Below, one piece after another: positions 23,760 through 35,644 of a DNA stretch of 64,000 bases. Origin of the DNA: Rhizopus sp. PT2906 (lineage: Eukaryota > Mucoromycota > Mucoromycetes > Mucorales > Rhizopodaceae); contig JAMYHX010000083.1 of the NCBI GenBank assembly GCA_025529335.1, forward strand, positions 1-64,000, given 5' to 3'. Position 1 is the first letter of the stretch, and every line of letters begins with the position of its first letter. The notes below the pieces were generated by a model, which had not been told where the DNA came from, did not search any database, and was given only the letters and a program-made list of their open reading frames with translations. Position numbers and translations under genes: made by a program.

Positions 23760-25662
23760 TTACTGTTCCAAGAAGAAATAGTTACCAGAGGCCTTTTGTT
23801 CTTGATCAAGCTGAGAATCAAGTTTATTGATTCTTGGTCTAAAGTTGGAAGGATCACGACGGAATGTGATTTGAAGAGAAGCCAAGAATTTGTTCATACC
23901 CGTCAATAAGGATTGAGGACTGTTGGCAACAGCATGGACGGAAGGAGTACCCTCATAGACAACAACACGGTCAGCAAGATAAGTGGCCATGATGAAATCG
24001 TGCTCTACAATGAATGCGGTTCTCTTAAAGTGAAGGATGAATCGCTTGATGACCTTGGCAGCAATAATACGTTGTTCTGAATCAAGATAAGCTGAAGGTT
24101 CATCAATAAGGTAAATATCGGCAGGTTGACCTAAAGCAAGAACAATGGCAACACGTTGCAATTCACCACCAGACAAGTGCATGACTTCTTGATCAATGAT
24201 ATTTTCAATGTTGAGAGGCTTAATGACGTCTGTGTTGAATTGAGGGTTCAAGAAAGCACCCTTGATCTTCTTCAAGAAGAGCATACGAACAGTACCCTTG
24301 AATTTGGGAGAGATCTTTTGAGGCTTGTAAGAGACGTTAAGTTGAGGTACAGAGTTTCCATCATCTGGCTTAAGAAGACCAGCTAAAAGACGAATGAATG
24401 TGGATTTACCAGTACCGTTTTGACCCAACATGACAATGATTTCAGAATCTGTAAATTCACCAGCTTCAACATCCAATTTGAAGTCACCAAGAATCTTTCG
24501 CATCTTGGGATATTTGTAGTTGTTACTCTGAGTAGCAGCAACTTCCGTGGCTGTCTCGGCGATCTTGAAAGTCAATGATTCTTCACGGAAACGCAAATTT
24601 TCTGTAGGAATATTACCATCCAAGAAGATGTTGATACCTTCACGGACGGAGTAGGGTAGCGTAACCACACCGTAAGCGGATGGCATACCGTAAAGAATAC
24701 AGACATAGTCTGAAAGGTAATCCAATACTGATAAATCGTGTTCTACGCAAATGATATAGGTGTTGGAGGACAAAAGAGAACGAATGACTCTGGCAGCATT
24801 CAAACGTTGCTTGACATCCAAATATGATGAAGGTTCGTCAAACATGTACACATCAGCTTGTTGAACAGCGACAACACCAATAGCGAATCTTTGCAATTCA
24901 CCACCTGAAAGTTGACTTACTTCACGAGTAAGAACGTCTTTGAGATCAAGTGCATCAATTATGTCTTCCATATTGTTGCGCTCATGCTTATCCTGCAACA
25001 GTTGAGCTACTTTGCCGCTGACAACCTTGGGGATATGGTCCACATACTGAGGTTTAATGATGGCCTTCAAGTTATCTTCTAAAATCTTGGTAAAGTAGTT
25101 TTGCAATTCGCTACCACGGAAGTATTTCAAGATATCTTGCCAATCAGGGGGATTGTCAAATTTGCCCAAATTGGGCTTCATTTTGCCGGAAAGAATCTTT
25201 AACGCGGTAGATTTACCAATACCGTTGGTACCGACTAAACCCAAAACCTGACCAGGACGAGGTACAGGTAAACGATGAAGTTTGAAAGAGTTGGCAGAGT
25301 AACGATGGGTGACTTCGGATTCAAGGTTGGTGGGCAAGTTGATGATATGAATGGCACCAAAAGGACACTTCTTTGCACAAATACCACAACCAATACAGAG
25401 TTCTTCAGAGATCCACGAGATTTTGGAGGTAGGCTCAACTTCAATACAGAGCTTACCTAACGTTATATTTAGTTTGGCTTGTTAAAGAATCTTACATTTC
25501 CTTACCCATTCTGTTTACGGGGCAAGAACGTTTACTGTAACAAAGAAGTAAGTAACTGTTATGCTATCAAACTGATTCAAAAGTTTACCATTCTTGTCTA
25601 CACTTTTTTGGTTTACACTTGTCAGCACTAACAATGGCAATACGGGTAAGCTTATCAGACAT
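23760..25662 (-). CDS. RLI1: ABCE1/RLI1 ribosome-recycling ATPase
   Basis: Three exons (25662-25589, 25534-25506, 25456-23760) give 599 residues, the same length as human ABCE1. The N-terminus carries two ferredoxin-like 4Fe-4S motifs (CKPKKCRQECKRSCP and CIGCGICAKKCP). Two ABC cassettes follow with Walker A GTNGIGKST and GQNGTGKST and signature LSGGELQR twice, each followed by a DEPS Walker B/D-loop. The protein splits ribosomal subunits after termination and helps initiation. The 29-nt second exon was placed by phase and by completing the Cys pattern. Codon use is the most GC-rich around here, as expected for a highly expressed gene. Confidence 0.98.
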
Positions 25663-26201
25663 CTATCAGAATGGGGGGTTGGGTTTATGAAGTGTAAGAA
25701 AAAAAAAAGATACTTTGTTACCCGCTACGTATTTACGCCTCCCATATGCGGTTTAAAAATTTTATAAGCTAAGCCATCAAAGAGATCGAACTGAACTAAA
25801 AGAGAGAAAAGGTAGAACAATGGATTCAAGTATGGTTGTATAAGGATTATAAATCACTACAATTGCTTTCTATTGTAACATGTGTGTATAAATGTAGTCA
25901 TTCTGAGCCTCTCTTAATGTATATATATACATATATATATATATACAAGCTGTTTATTTTTTTTTCTCTTTCTTTTATCATGGTCTATTTGAAGGTTGTT
26001 GAATCATGATAGAAGTAGAGGCTATTATAGATGTCAAGAAAAAAAAAAGAGAAAAAGGATATATATATATATATCACAGTTTAAATGATATAGATCCCAG
26101 ATAGAGAATAAGAGAAAAGTATAATGCATTAGACCTATGTTCGGTGTCTAAATTATTTGTCAATTCCCCAAGTTGACTATTGAATATACGTTCTCTTCTT
26201 A
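25663..26201. other. Divergent intergenic region with TA repeats
   Basis: Shared upstream region of RLI1 (-) and the Sec20 gene (+). Contains two TA dinucleotide runs (about 25919-25946 and 26060-26074) and several A runs. No open frame. Confidence 0.5.
25919..25946. repeat. TA dinucleotide microsatellite
   Basis: Nearly pure TA run interrupted once by C; a second run of about 15 nt lies at 26060. Confidence 0.9.
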
Positions 26202-27230
26202 ATGACTTCAATAGATTCCAAGTTTAGAGCTCTCAGTGAAATTACAGCCGACTGTCAACAACATATAGAGAGACTAAGTCATGTCGATTCACTTACTGTT
26301 CAAAGGGAAATTTCAGACTTGATAAAGTCAGATTTACGAAGTCTTGAAGAAAAGATTGCGGTAAACATCAAGAGAATGCAAAAAGACAAGACTGACTCTT
26401 ATTATGTAGTCTATTAAACTATTAGCAGAAGAGGATGATAATCAAGATTTAATTTTGAAAAGACTGAGTGAATATGAAAATCAGCTTAGACAGTAAGCAA
26501 ACAAGATAATAAACAATAACACATTCTTTAATAAATACAAGTCTACAAGCCAATTCGAGACAAGCGATGTTGACTTCAAAAAGACAAATTATTAACATGG
26601 AAAAAAGGAACAGAGAAGAGTTATTTGGAAGAACAGTAAATGAATCATCATTCAGTGAACAGTTTGAATTAAAACAGCGAGGAATTCAAAAGAGGTAATA
26701 AAAAAAAAAGCACAAGTGTGGGCTAGAGACAACTGATAACAATACATCATAGTCATCATGACCATGAACTTTTACGCGCCTCATCCGATGTGACCGAAGC
26801 ACTTCGTAGAACGAGTACATTGATGCAGCAGGAGTTAGAAAAGAGCACGTTGTCAGCGACTATGCTAGGTAATCACAGCATATAAAGAAGGAAAAAAGAA
26901 AAAAGCTTATATTGTTTAGCCGAATCTTCTAGGACATTATCCAACACTTACTCGGAATACCAAAATCTAGGAGCTTTAGTAAATATATCAAAGAGAGTCA
27001 TCACTCAGCTTGAAGCATCGGATTGGTTCGATAGAATCTTACTTTCCATTGGTCTATTCTTTTTTTGCTTTGTTGTACTCTACATTATCAAGAAGCGTAC
27101 ATGGGATGTAGGTATCTCTTGGATATCATGGCTCACTCGGTCTACCAGGAGCACCATAAACAGTGACAATAGTCAGTTTAGTCCTGTAGTCACTATGATT
27201 CCAACCATGGTGGCCAGAGAAGAACTTTAA
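26202..27230 (+). CDS. SEC20: Sec20-type SNARE protein
   Basis: Five exons (26202-26360, 26410-26492, 26542-26694, 26753-26868, 26920-27230) give 273 residues. The C-terminal half fits the Sec20 domain: a Q-SNARE-like coiled coil (LRRTSTLMQQELEKSTLS), then SSRTLSNTYSEYQNLGALV and LEASDWFDRILLSIG leading into one membrane helix (FFFCFVVLYIIKKR). The N-terminal half is coiled coil. Sec20/BNIP1 acts with Use1, Ufe1 and Sec22 in Golgi-to-ER retrograde fusion at the ER. About 45 residues follow the membrane helix and would lie in the lumen. The first intron was needed because direct reading meets a stop; its removal restores the frame. Confidence 0.9.
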
Positions 27231-27931
27231 TATATCATTGGCTAATTGGTGAAATTTGTGATTACAATTACACATTTCTACTATAAATAGTATTCTTTAT
27301 TTGCAATTCATCTGTTGTAAAGTTTAAAGCGAGTTTCTTTATGCGGTGTAAAACAAGTATCACAAAAGAAAAAGCCTTTACTTCATTGTCCTCTTGACGT
27401 CTGAGAGAGGTGTTGAAATTTAAGACACACTCTTTGTTTCGGTGACTGTACGCCGGTTTTCAGGAATTACGTTACTGCTTGATGATTTCCCAGTGATATT
27501 GATACTAGACATTAAAAAGTAGCAAGGAAGAAAAAAAAAACAGAGAGAAAAAGACAATTGATTTGTACTGATGGATCATAAAGCTTCTCTCGGCAATAGC
27601 TGCGCTCGGTAACTCTATATGTCTAATCGGCTTTTCATCCCTCTTGGTATCATAACTTTCATCACATTTGTGAGGGAGTTCTATAAACAGTTGATCTATT
27701 GGTGTACTTGCACGAAAAGAAAAAAAAATGGCCTTAGTAGAGCTTTTGATGGATTGGCCTTAGTCAGAGATTTTAAATATCTCAATTGGATAATCCTCTT
27801 CGGAAAATCAATTAGCAGTTGTTTAAAAGATAAAAATTTTTCGGCAAGGGCCTTGTCTCCCTTTCTTTTTTTTCTCTTTATTTCTTACATTTTCTTTTTC
27901 TTTACTCCCCCCACTTTATTAATTTAACAAG
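27231..27931. promoter_or_regulatory. Upstream region of the ALAS gene
   Basis: Seven hundred bases without a supported gene. The last 85 bases before the ATG form a pyrimidine-rich tract with a CCCCCC run, a common feature of strong fungal promoters. No specific site can be named. Confidence 0.4.
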
Positions 27932-29699
27932 ATGGAGGTTGCCTTAATGCAAGCAAAGAAGTCATGTCCCTTTATCCACTTGGCATCTGCTTCTTCTCTT
28001 CGTAGAATGACTTCCTCTGGTGTCAATCCATTAATCACCAAGGCAAAACAATGTCCAGTCATGAGTCAAGCCATCTCTGCTCGTGCTTTGTCTACTTCCA
28101 GCGTTGTCAAACAGACACCTTCTAAGCCTGTAAAAGCTTCAAGTAAATATTTATAAAAAAGCGGAGATTGTTACGTGTGTGTGTGAATTAATTCATATGA
28201 TATCTAGTTGCTACTCATAATAACCAAGGCCCCAAGGTTGTTCCCCCTGTAGCACACCAAACTCAAAAGCATTTCGACTATGAAAGCTTTTATCAAGAGG
28301 AATTAGATAAAAAGCACAGAGATAAGAGTTATCGTTATTTCAATAACATTAACCGCTTAGCTCAAAAATTCCCTCGCGCCCATACTGCCCGTGTTACGGA
28401 TGAAGTCACAGTTTGGTGTGCCAATGATTATTTGGGTATGGGAAGAAGCCCTGTTTTGACGGACGCTATGAAGTAAGCATGGGTCGATTTGACTACAAAC
28501 CAAATGCTAACTTTTTGTTTGTTAGACGTACCTTGGATCGTTATGGTGCTGGTGCTGGTGGTACGCGAAACATCGCTGGTAACGCCGATCTCCATTTACG
28601 TTTGGAGTCCGAACTTGCTGATCTGCACCATAAAGAAGGTGCCCTCGTTTTTTCTTCTTGCTATGTTGCAAACGATGCAACCCTTTCCACTCTTGCTTCT
28701 AAACTACCTGGATGCGTCATCTTTTCTGATTCACTCAATCACGCTTCCATGATCCAAGGTATTCGTCACTCTGGAGCCGCCAAGAAGATCTTCCGCCACA
28801 ATGACATGAAACACCTTGAAGAATTATTACAAGCCGTTGACCCTAGTGTTCCCAAAATCATTGCCTTTGAATCTGTTTATTCCATGTGTGGTTCTATCGG
28901 CCCTATTCGTGAAATTGTTGATTTAGCCAAGAAGTATGGTGCTATCACCTTCTTGGATGAAGTCCATGCCGTTGGTATGTATGGTCCTCGCGGTGCTGGT
29001 GTTGCTGAGCACCTTGATTATGACTTGAATGCCTCTCGTCCTGTCATGGGCAATGGCTCCGTTTTGGATGATATTGATATCATCACTGGTACCTTGGGTA
29101 AGGCTTACGGTGTTGTCGGTGGATACATTGCTGGATCTGCTACCCTTGTTGACATGATTCGCTCTTATGCTCCTGGATTTATCTTTACTACCTCCCTTCC
29201 TCCTGCTGTTGTTGCTGGTGCTATGGAATCTGTTAAATACCTCAAAAGATCCTCTACTGAACGTCAAATGCAACAGATCAACACTCGTACCGTTAAATCT
29301 CGCTTGGACGACATTGGTATTCCCGTGATCCCCAATCCTTCTCACATCGTACCCGTTCTCTTGGGCGATGCTGCTGCTGCCAAATTGGCCTCTGATGAGC
29401 TCTTATCCGAACATGACATTTACGTTCAGAGCATCAACTACCCCACCGTCCCCGTTGGCGAAGAACGACTTCGCATTACTCCCACTCCTGGTCATAATGA
29501 CGTAATGATTGATGAACTCGTTCATTCACTTGATAAGATCTGGAATCGCTATGGATTTAAGCGTGTTCAGGATTGGGCTGCTGAAGGTGGTCGTGCTGGT
29601 GTGGGCATTGAAAACGCTGTCCATCCTGAACCCATGTGGACTGATAAGCAACTTGGTCTTGATGCTGCCAATAAGGTGGAAGCTGCAGCTGCTAACTAA
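27932..29699 (+). CDS. HEM1: 5-aminolevulinate synthase, mitochondrial
   Basis: Three exons (27932-28142, 28208-28472, 28526-29699) give 549 residues, the yeast Hem1 length. The first 90 residues are a basic, Ser-rich mitochondrial presequence. They contain two Cys-Pro heme regulatory motifs, KKSCPF and KQCPVM. The catalytic core begins near FDYESFYQEELDKK and carries NDYLGM, the GAGAGGTRNIAG glycine loop, DEVHAVGMYGPRGAG and the PLP lysine in TGTLGKAYG (about residue 350). It condenses glycine with succinyl-CoA, the first step of heme synthesis. The Cys-Pro motifs suggest feedback inhibition of import by heme, as known in animals. An AATAAA-like polyadenylation signal lies at about 29716. 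Confidence 0.98.
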
Positions 29700-31077
29700 A
29701 AAAGAATACTTTTTTTAAATAAAGATATGCAGCCTAATTTCTTTACCACTCTCATACATGTTTTGTTTGCTGTCAGTTGGGCGTTTTTATGATATTAGTT
29801 TGGCCCAGAAAAGGCGAGACTTTATTATTATTCATTCAAGTGCAGTGATATCTGAAAGACTAGATTTAAGTATGAAGCTTGATGATGATCCAATCAGACA
29901 AGACTAAAGATTTATAAATATTATACAGACCACAGACGCCATGATCAGTGTATTATGTTAATATTAAGATAGCTCTGAATTGTGTACGAAACATATATAG
30001 ATTATATCATGTCAAAGAGTGTATAATCTTCGTTGGTATAAGCGTAGAAATGCAACATGTTTGAACTTTGTAAATGGCTTTAAGAGGGAAAGGGACATGG
30101 CAGCATACTTTTCTAGCTCGCTACACGCATGTCTTAGTTTAAACCAAATTGATTTATGATTAGCTTAAAATTTGTTAAATTTTCACAGGTATAAGAACGC
30201 GTATTCAGTTTTTTTTGCTCTTTCTTTACCTTTCATGTTTTGGATGACTAGTACTCTATTAACGCATGTAGCTAACCGCAAGCGCAGTGTAGCATGCAGC
30301 ATGCATCTTTGTTTCAGCGAGCTCCTCGTAACGTAGTGAATCTTATCAATAGTATTCACGTACAAAAAATGGGGTTTTTGTGGGATGTTTCTATTAGGCT
30401 TATCGTGAACAATACCCCTAGCGTCTAATAGAGTGCCTCCAAGAGACTTGGTTGCACCTCCGCTATTCATTATGTGGTAGACTCTTCCATGCAAGCAGGT
30501 AATACGGCCTCAACAACCGTTATAGGTATAGAGTATGGCCTCACCATAGGCAGTACAGCAAAGCGTTCTATACTTGGCGTGGTCCACGTTGGCCCCAATA
30601 TTATCAGCTCTATTGGGTTCAAGGGGTCTATTCTTTTTTTCTTTCCCTCCACGATGCTAGAACAGGTTTCCGTCCTGTGGGGGATGGATCCAAGCTATAT
30701 GTTGAATAGTTTTGGTGAACGAAGAGTTTAGCTTTTTTATAAAAATACAGTATTGGAAAGCGGAATCCTCCTCAGCTTCCATTGCGCATCCCGAGTCATT
30801 TTCTTTATCGATATATGACTGAATCATAGGCTTATAGTTAATGAAATTCTTATTTGATTCCAATGTCTAAAAATATTAGTCCTACGGCGGTTTTGTGATA
30901 TTCCAACTTGTAGTTTCACTACAGCCAGTCAGCGACTTTGTAATGTCCAAAAGACGGTTTTTGTAATACTCAAATTGCGGTTTTATTGAAGATTATCTTT
31001 GTTTAAACTTTTTGAAAGTTGCTAATAGAGTGTCTATAATGTTTTGAAGAATATTAACAGGAATATCTTGACTGCCT

Positions 31078-31330
31078 TCACTTATTCTTGTGTTCAAGTC
31101 CTCGGCATCGCCAAATTGACTTCGCTTTACTTTGCTTTACTTTGCTTTTGAATATGGCCCATAAATGCTCAATTGATTTTAGCTCAGGACAATATGGAGG
31201 AAGGCGAATACTTCTTTTTATCAGCTCATTAATATCATCTTTAGGCTTATGGAAAGGAGCATTATCCATAGCAATATATTGCATTTTTGCAAGCTGAATA
31301 CTTTGAACTTTATGAAAGTAACAGAACTAT
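31078..31330 (-). pseudogene. IS630/Tc1-type transposase fragment
   Basis: A 68-codon frame holds the second half of a DDE catalytic core: AMDNAPFHKPKDD (second Asp) and LPPYCPELKSIEHLW (catalytic Glu), with KSKVK after it. Only 31 residues separate Asp and Glu instead of 34, so some residues are lost. No first catalytic Asp or DNA-binding part is found in frame upstream. It shares the MDNxPxHK and PEL..IE.LW pattern with the fragment at the right edge of the window. Confidence 0.75.
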
Positions 31331-32098
31331 CTCTGAAAGGTAAAGAAAAAAAAAAGGAGCCCAGTTTATGATTATCTTTTTTTTTATATTCACAAACTAG
31401 AATAGATTTGACTTGTTCAATCAGAGAGCGCAGAGGGAACCTTTTGAGTAGCATATGGTTTTCATGCGAAGCCTTATAAAGAAAGAGAAGTACTAATTTT
31501 AATTCAACACAACTGAAAAATAGAATCCATTAAAGATTGTTTCCACTCAAAGATCTTTGGCGTTTCCTTAAAAAAAAATGCTGAAAACTCTGAAGGTGTT
31601 GTTGGGAAATAGTATACGTCACATTAATTTTATTTTCGTGTGTGCGTAGTGTGATAAAAACTATGCGCACGAGGAAATCCACGAGAAGGTTAACGCTACG
31701 AGCACTTTCTCTGTGCACTACATGTGGCGCCACTTTACAACTGCATGCTAACCAAAGCGTCTGCCTCACCTAAGACTATCCAGTGAGATGCTCTGATAGA
31801 AAATACGAATTTATCATAATTACAGGTGATTGGTCTTGGTTCTTTGTTGATAGACTGATAGCATAGAATTAGAATAAATAAATATATAATAATATTTCTT
31901 TTTATCTCTTTCTTCCTGAAACTCTATAAAAGTCATATTCTATATCAAGAAGCATGGAAAGATATCTGTTCCTGAACAAAGCTTAGCTTGACGCTGCGCA
32001 TTGAAAAGGCTTGCTGACGACATCACAGGTAGTGCTTGTAGCATTAATCCTCTCGTGTACTTCCTCATGTGCGTAGTTTACACCGACTTTAATTGAGG

Positions 32099-32245
32099 GG
32101 GATACAAAGCCGAAGAAAGCCAAGAAGGAAAACATTGATATGAAAATTGACTTGCGCGTTTTGTACTCGATGAATACGAAGCAGACTGATTTAACCGTTG
32201 GCGAATTTGCCAAAAAGGTAATTCCCAGCAAAGGTATATAATGAC
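32099..32245 (+). pseudogene. Plus-strand protein remnant, unassigned
   Basis: An open stretch encodes KIDLRVLYSMNTKQTDLTVG and runs on to a stop near 32241. It has the look of real coding sequence (balanced residues) but no ATG-led gene can be built and the flanks are full of stops. Downstream pieces to about 33.0 kb show further coding-like scraps in changing frames. Likely a decayed mobile-element protein. Confidence 0.3.
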
Positions 32246-33346
32246 AAGTTAAAGGAAGTTTTCATTTCAAAATTTCATTTGAGTACCCTCCTTCTCTCTG
32301 GTGATAAAGAACACACAAAAAAAAAAAAAGATTGGGCATCCGTCTCATGGTTTGGCCAAGCGAAAGCGAATATGTGTAAGATGAAGATGACGATGAAGCG
32401 AAGGGTAACGACGATGCAGACGGCCCATGTGATGAAGGCAAATATAATGATGACAAAGATGAAGTTGAAAAAGGTAATGAGAAAGAAGAGAGCCTTGAGT
32501 AAGGGAAGCCTGAAGAAGAAAAAGTTGATAAAAGCGACTGAAATGTTTTAAATATTGTATACATACTCTTGATAAATAAATAAAGAACTACAGTATATAA
32601 TAGCAAGCGCTTTCAAAAAAAACTTTCTTGGCAGTAAGAATAACCGTCTAAAAAGGTTTTAAATAGAAACTAGATATCAATTGTTTCCCGTACGTAAGCA
32701 ATCCCGTACATTGACAAGTCTGCCTCCTCACGTAGACCAGTGGAGGAAGTAGATGGACTTGGTGATGAAGCAGTTAATATCACCGAGAATGAAGGGGATT
32801 ATTAAGCCATTTTGCGTGAGCAGCAAGAGCAACAACAGGAGTAGAAAGACTATTACGTGTAAATACGTTTTCTGAATCACTGAAACAAGCACATGTTGTT
32901 TTTGGCGCTTAAATTAAGGAACTTAACAAATCTAGCCAAAGAGACCCTGACTTTTTAGAATCTTTGTTGCAGGAAGTTAAGAACTTGACATCCACAATCG
33001 AAAACGCAAGAAATCCATACAAAGATGTTTTTTTAACTACTTTTTATTTGGTCGACTACTTTTCTTTATGCAATAAATACACATTATTTTTTCTACTAAA
33101 ACTCTTTCCAGTTAATTTGAAGAACTTGGAAAAAACATTTTTTTTTCCAAAGTGGTTTTGAGTGCTTTTTCTAAGTTGCTTAGGGGATAATTCCAAAAAA
33201 AAATAGACTTAGCGGAAACACAATTTGTGACCTGCGCGATACGTGGTTGTTTAAATAATCCTGTACTTTTTATGATCTGAGACAAAAGCGGTAATGAAAA
33301 AGACGGAAGAACCACTAAAAATACAGGGGGAATATTGAATGACAGT

Positions 33347-33817
33347 TTATTGACCCAATATTGTTGACAATTCATCATCATCATAAACAAGATGATTTAC
33401 TACTTGAATCATAGCCGCCGTATCCTCTGGGCCCGCTACACTTCTTACAAAATCTCTTACTCTTTCTAATCTTTGATAGGCACCATTTTCTTTCACCATT
33501 TTTAATTCCATTCTTGCTTCGAGTACTAGCCTCTGAAGGTGTACAGGAAGCTGATATATATCATCAGACAGTGGGGTTTCTATCAGGTATCTTTTCATGT
33601 CAGGTGCCATAAACAAATTTAAAATGTATATCTGTGAGAACGGTTGTACATCATCCAAATATACACTATTTAGAGGAGGAGTTGCTAACGATCCGTGATT
33701 ACTGTTATTATCATCAAAGGGATTAAATTGTGCGTTTTCTATCTGACAAAAGTTACAACAACTGCTCCTTCTTCGACCATCTTCAAATATGCTTGATGTA
33801 TGTGTTGTACCTGTCAT
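33347..33817 (-). CDS. Orphan protein of 156 residues
   Basis: Single uninterrupted exon with ATG at 33817. The N-terminus has a short Arg/Cys patch (RRRSSCCNFC), the middle is Asn/Asp-rich and Pro-containing, and the C-terminal 90 residues are predicted helical and amphipathic (LPVHLQRLVLEARMELK, then RVRDFVRSVAGPEDT). No signal peptide or membrane helix. I do not recognize the family. It lies 111 bp downstream of the ankyrin gene on the same strand and close to the transposon-rich island. The balanced composition and complete frame favour a real gene, but it could be lineage-restricted. Confidence 0.55.
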   Translation of the reverse strand: MTGTTHTSSIFEDGRRRSSCCNFCQIENAQFNPFDDNNSNHGSLATPPLNSVYLDDVQPFSQIYILNLFMAPDMKRYLIETPLSDDIYQLPVHLQRLVLEARMELKMVKENGAYQRLERVRDFVRSVAGPEDTAAMIQVVNHLVYDDDELSTILGQ

Positions 33818-33928
33818 GCTTATTATTATTATTATTTATTAAAGAAAAAAAGAGAAAAAAGAAGAAAAAATAAAATAAAATTTTTTTATTGCATGAATTC
33901 ATACTAGTTTAAATATCATTCGTTGCGC

Positions 33929-33952
33929 TTATATTTTTTTCCCATTAACACC

Positions 33953-33985
<33 letters not shown>

Positions 33986-35078
33986 CCTGGTAACCGCAGC
34001 AGCCACTATCCTCCTCAAAAGGTTAGGTCTTCTCTTGATGACTGAATGATGTTTTGATTTATTCTTTTTCTTGGATAATTTCTGAGTCAGTTCTTCCAGC
34101 AAAATAATCATTGATCCTAGTTTCTCTATTTGTTCTCTTGTTGACAGTTTCAACAGCTGCATTCTTATGATGTCAATGGCGTCATCCAGTTCTTCTCTCG
34201 TTAAAACAGACTGCAAACTCTGCATTGCCGTCTCTGAGTTGACTAGGAGCTGTAAGCAGGAAAACCTTCCATATTTGGCTGCTTGCAGTATCAACGTGCC
34301 TTGTCTTGTCCTACGTGTCAGGCTGTCCACAAAATCTCCTTTTATTTTTAAGTTTGCCTTTGCGGTGTGAATGAGCCAATCAAGTGTCTGGCTGTGATCT
34401 CCATTAGCCAAAAGACTGAATAACGCTGATTTTTGGTTGACATCTACAGCATTTACGTCTGCACCTGCGTCAATTAATAGTTTTAAGACTGGCCCAGGCG
34501 ACTGACAGAATCTTGCTGCATAGTGAAGCGGCGTCCATCCATCGCCATCTCGCGCATTAGGGTTTGCATCATATGATAAAAGCAATCGGACAGCTTCGAG
34601 TGGATAAGGACAGTTCAGAAAGACAGCATGAATCGCTTGGACATTATAAATGTTTTGAGCTGTAACATCTACTCCGTGTTTAAGTAGGAGCTCTAGTGGT
34701 CGTATAGGATCTTGTACATTGGAAACTAAGAGATGAAGAAGTGTGCATTCTGTGTTTGGATCACGCATGTTGAGTAACTCAGTATTGTGCTGCAAAAAAT
34801 ATTCAAGAGCTTCTATGTCGCCTGTCTCTGCTGCTTTCCATATTGAGGCGGAAGGTGATGTTTCGATATCTATAGACGTTTGCTCCTGATATTTTGAAAT
34901 GGCTATGGCAGAAAAAAAATAAGTTTAAAGAGACAATACTACTTGTGTCTACCTTCTTTGCTTGACAAATCAATTTCGATAAAGCAAGAATCCTTTTAGG
35001 TTGGTTACTTTCTCACGTTATGAAAATACTATGAAAAGTTCTTACTGTAATACTAAGCATGGAAACTGATTGAATCAT
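33929..35078 (-). CDS. Ankyrin-repeat protein
   Basis: Three exons (35078-35046, 34992-34953, 34902-33929) give 348 residues. After an N-terminal 55 residues come about five ankyrin repeats, with LLHLL, GWTPLHYAAR and LKLLIDAGADVNAVD as clear units. A helical region and a basic segment (KKKNKSKHHSVIKRR) follow, then a run of about eleven Thr encoded by an ACA/ACC repeat near the end. Ankyrin repeats bind protein partners; the role is unknown. The basic segment could be a nuclear localization signal. Both short 5' exons were found by phase and fit cleanly. Confidence 0.8.
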
Positions 35079-35644
35079 AATAATGATAAAAGTTAATTTT
35101 AAACTATTTCCTAGTATTTATACCCTTTTTCAAAACTATTGTCATTCCGTAAGCTCTTTTCGCGCGCACATTTACTACTTTATCCCTTCTTATCAGCATC
35201 CGATTTATCTCCTCTTCTCCTCTTTCCCCTTTTCTTCCCTTCTTTTTTTTTTTTTTTTACTGCTGGGGACATATCCTTAAATATATTCTTAATATGAAGC
35301 ATTCTTTCAATATTAAAAGGGAACTTTGTATTAACCAACACTATGAAAGGTCACGTGCATTCACAATTTCTTACAAGTCTTTCCCCTCGTGTTTATTTCA
35401 AAGTACGATTTTAATCTTTTTTTGGTTACAAGAGCCTGAACCTTTCTCTCCCTTTCTCTTCTTTTTTTTTTCTTTCTTTTTTTTTGTGTGCGTATTTGAG
35501 AGTGCGTGAGCGTTTGTGAGGAGGTAAGTTAAGAAATGATGCAAAATATAAACAATATTAATAAAGCTAGCTAGTTTATTTAACCCCCCTCTCTCCCCTT
35601 TCTTCTCTCTTGCAACTCTAATACCTTTTTTTCATAAAGAAAAA
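35079..35644. promoter_or_regulatory. Divergent upstream region of ankyrin and RRM genes
   Basis: 565 bases, strongly pyrimidine-rich on the plus strand (T runs at 35238 and 35462, CCCCCC near 35584). No supported gene. The CT-rich leader just before 35645 resembles the one before the ALAS gene. Confidence 0.4.

Larger units (their letters stand above)
29700..33346. other. Gene-poor island with decayed repeats
   Basis: 3.6 kb with no intact gene. It contains short open frames on both strands, a transposase fragment (31078-31284), a plus-strand protein remnant near 32.1 kb and low-complexity Lys/Met-rich coding-like sequence near 32.3-32.5 kb. Short palindromic and repeated words (GCATGCAGCATGCATC near 30290; TACTTTGCTTTACTTTGC at 31123) fit decayed mobile DNA. 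A 103-codon minus-strand frame at 30183-30494 has no recognizable motif. Confidence 0.6.

Noticed and set aside
28923..29345. Antisense 140-codon frame in the ALAS gene
   Set aside because: Shadow of a well-supported enzyme; codon-biased genes often keep antisense frames open.
32279..32551. Lys/Met-rich 90-codon frame
   Set aside because: Biased composition and no homology; part of decayed sequence in the island.
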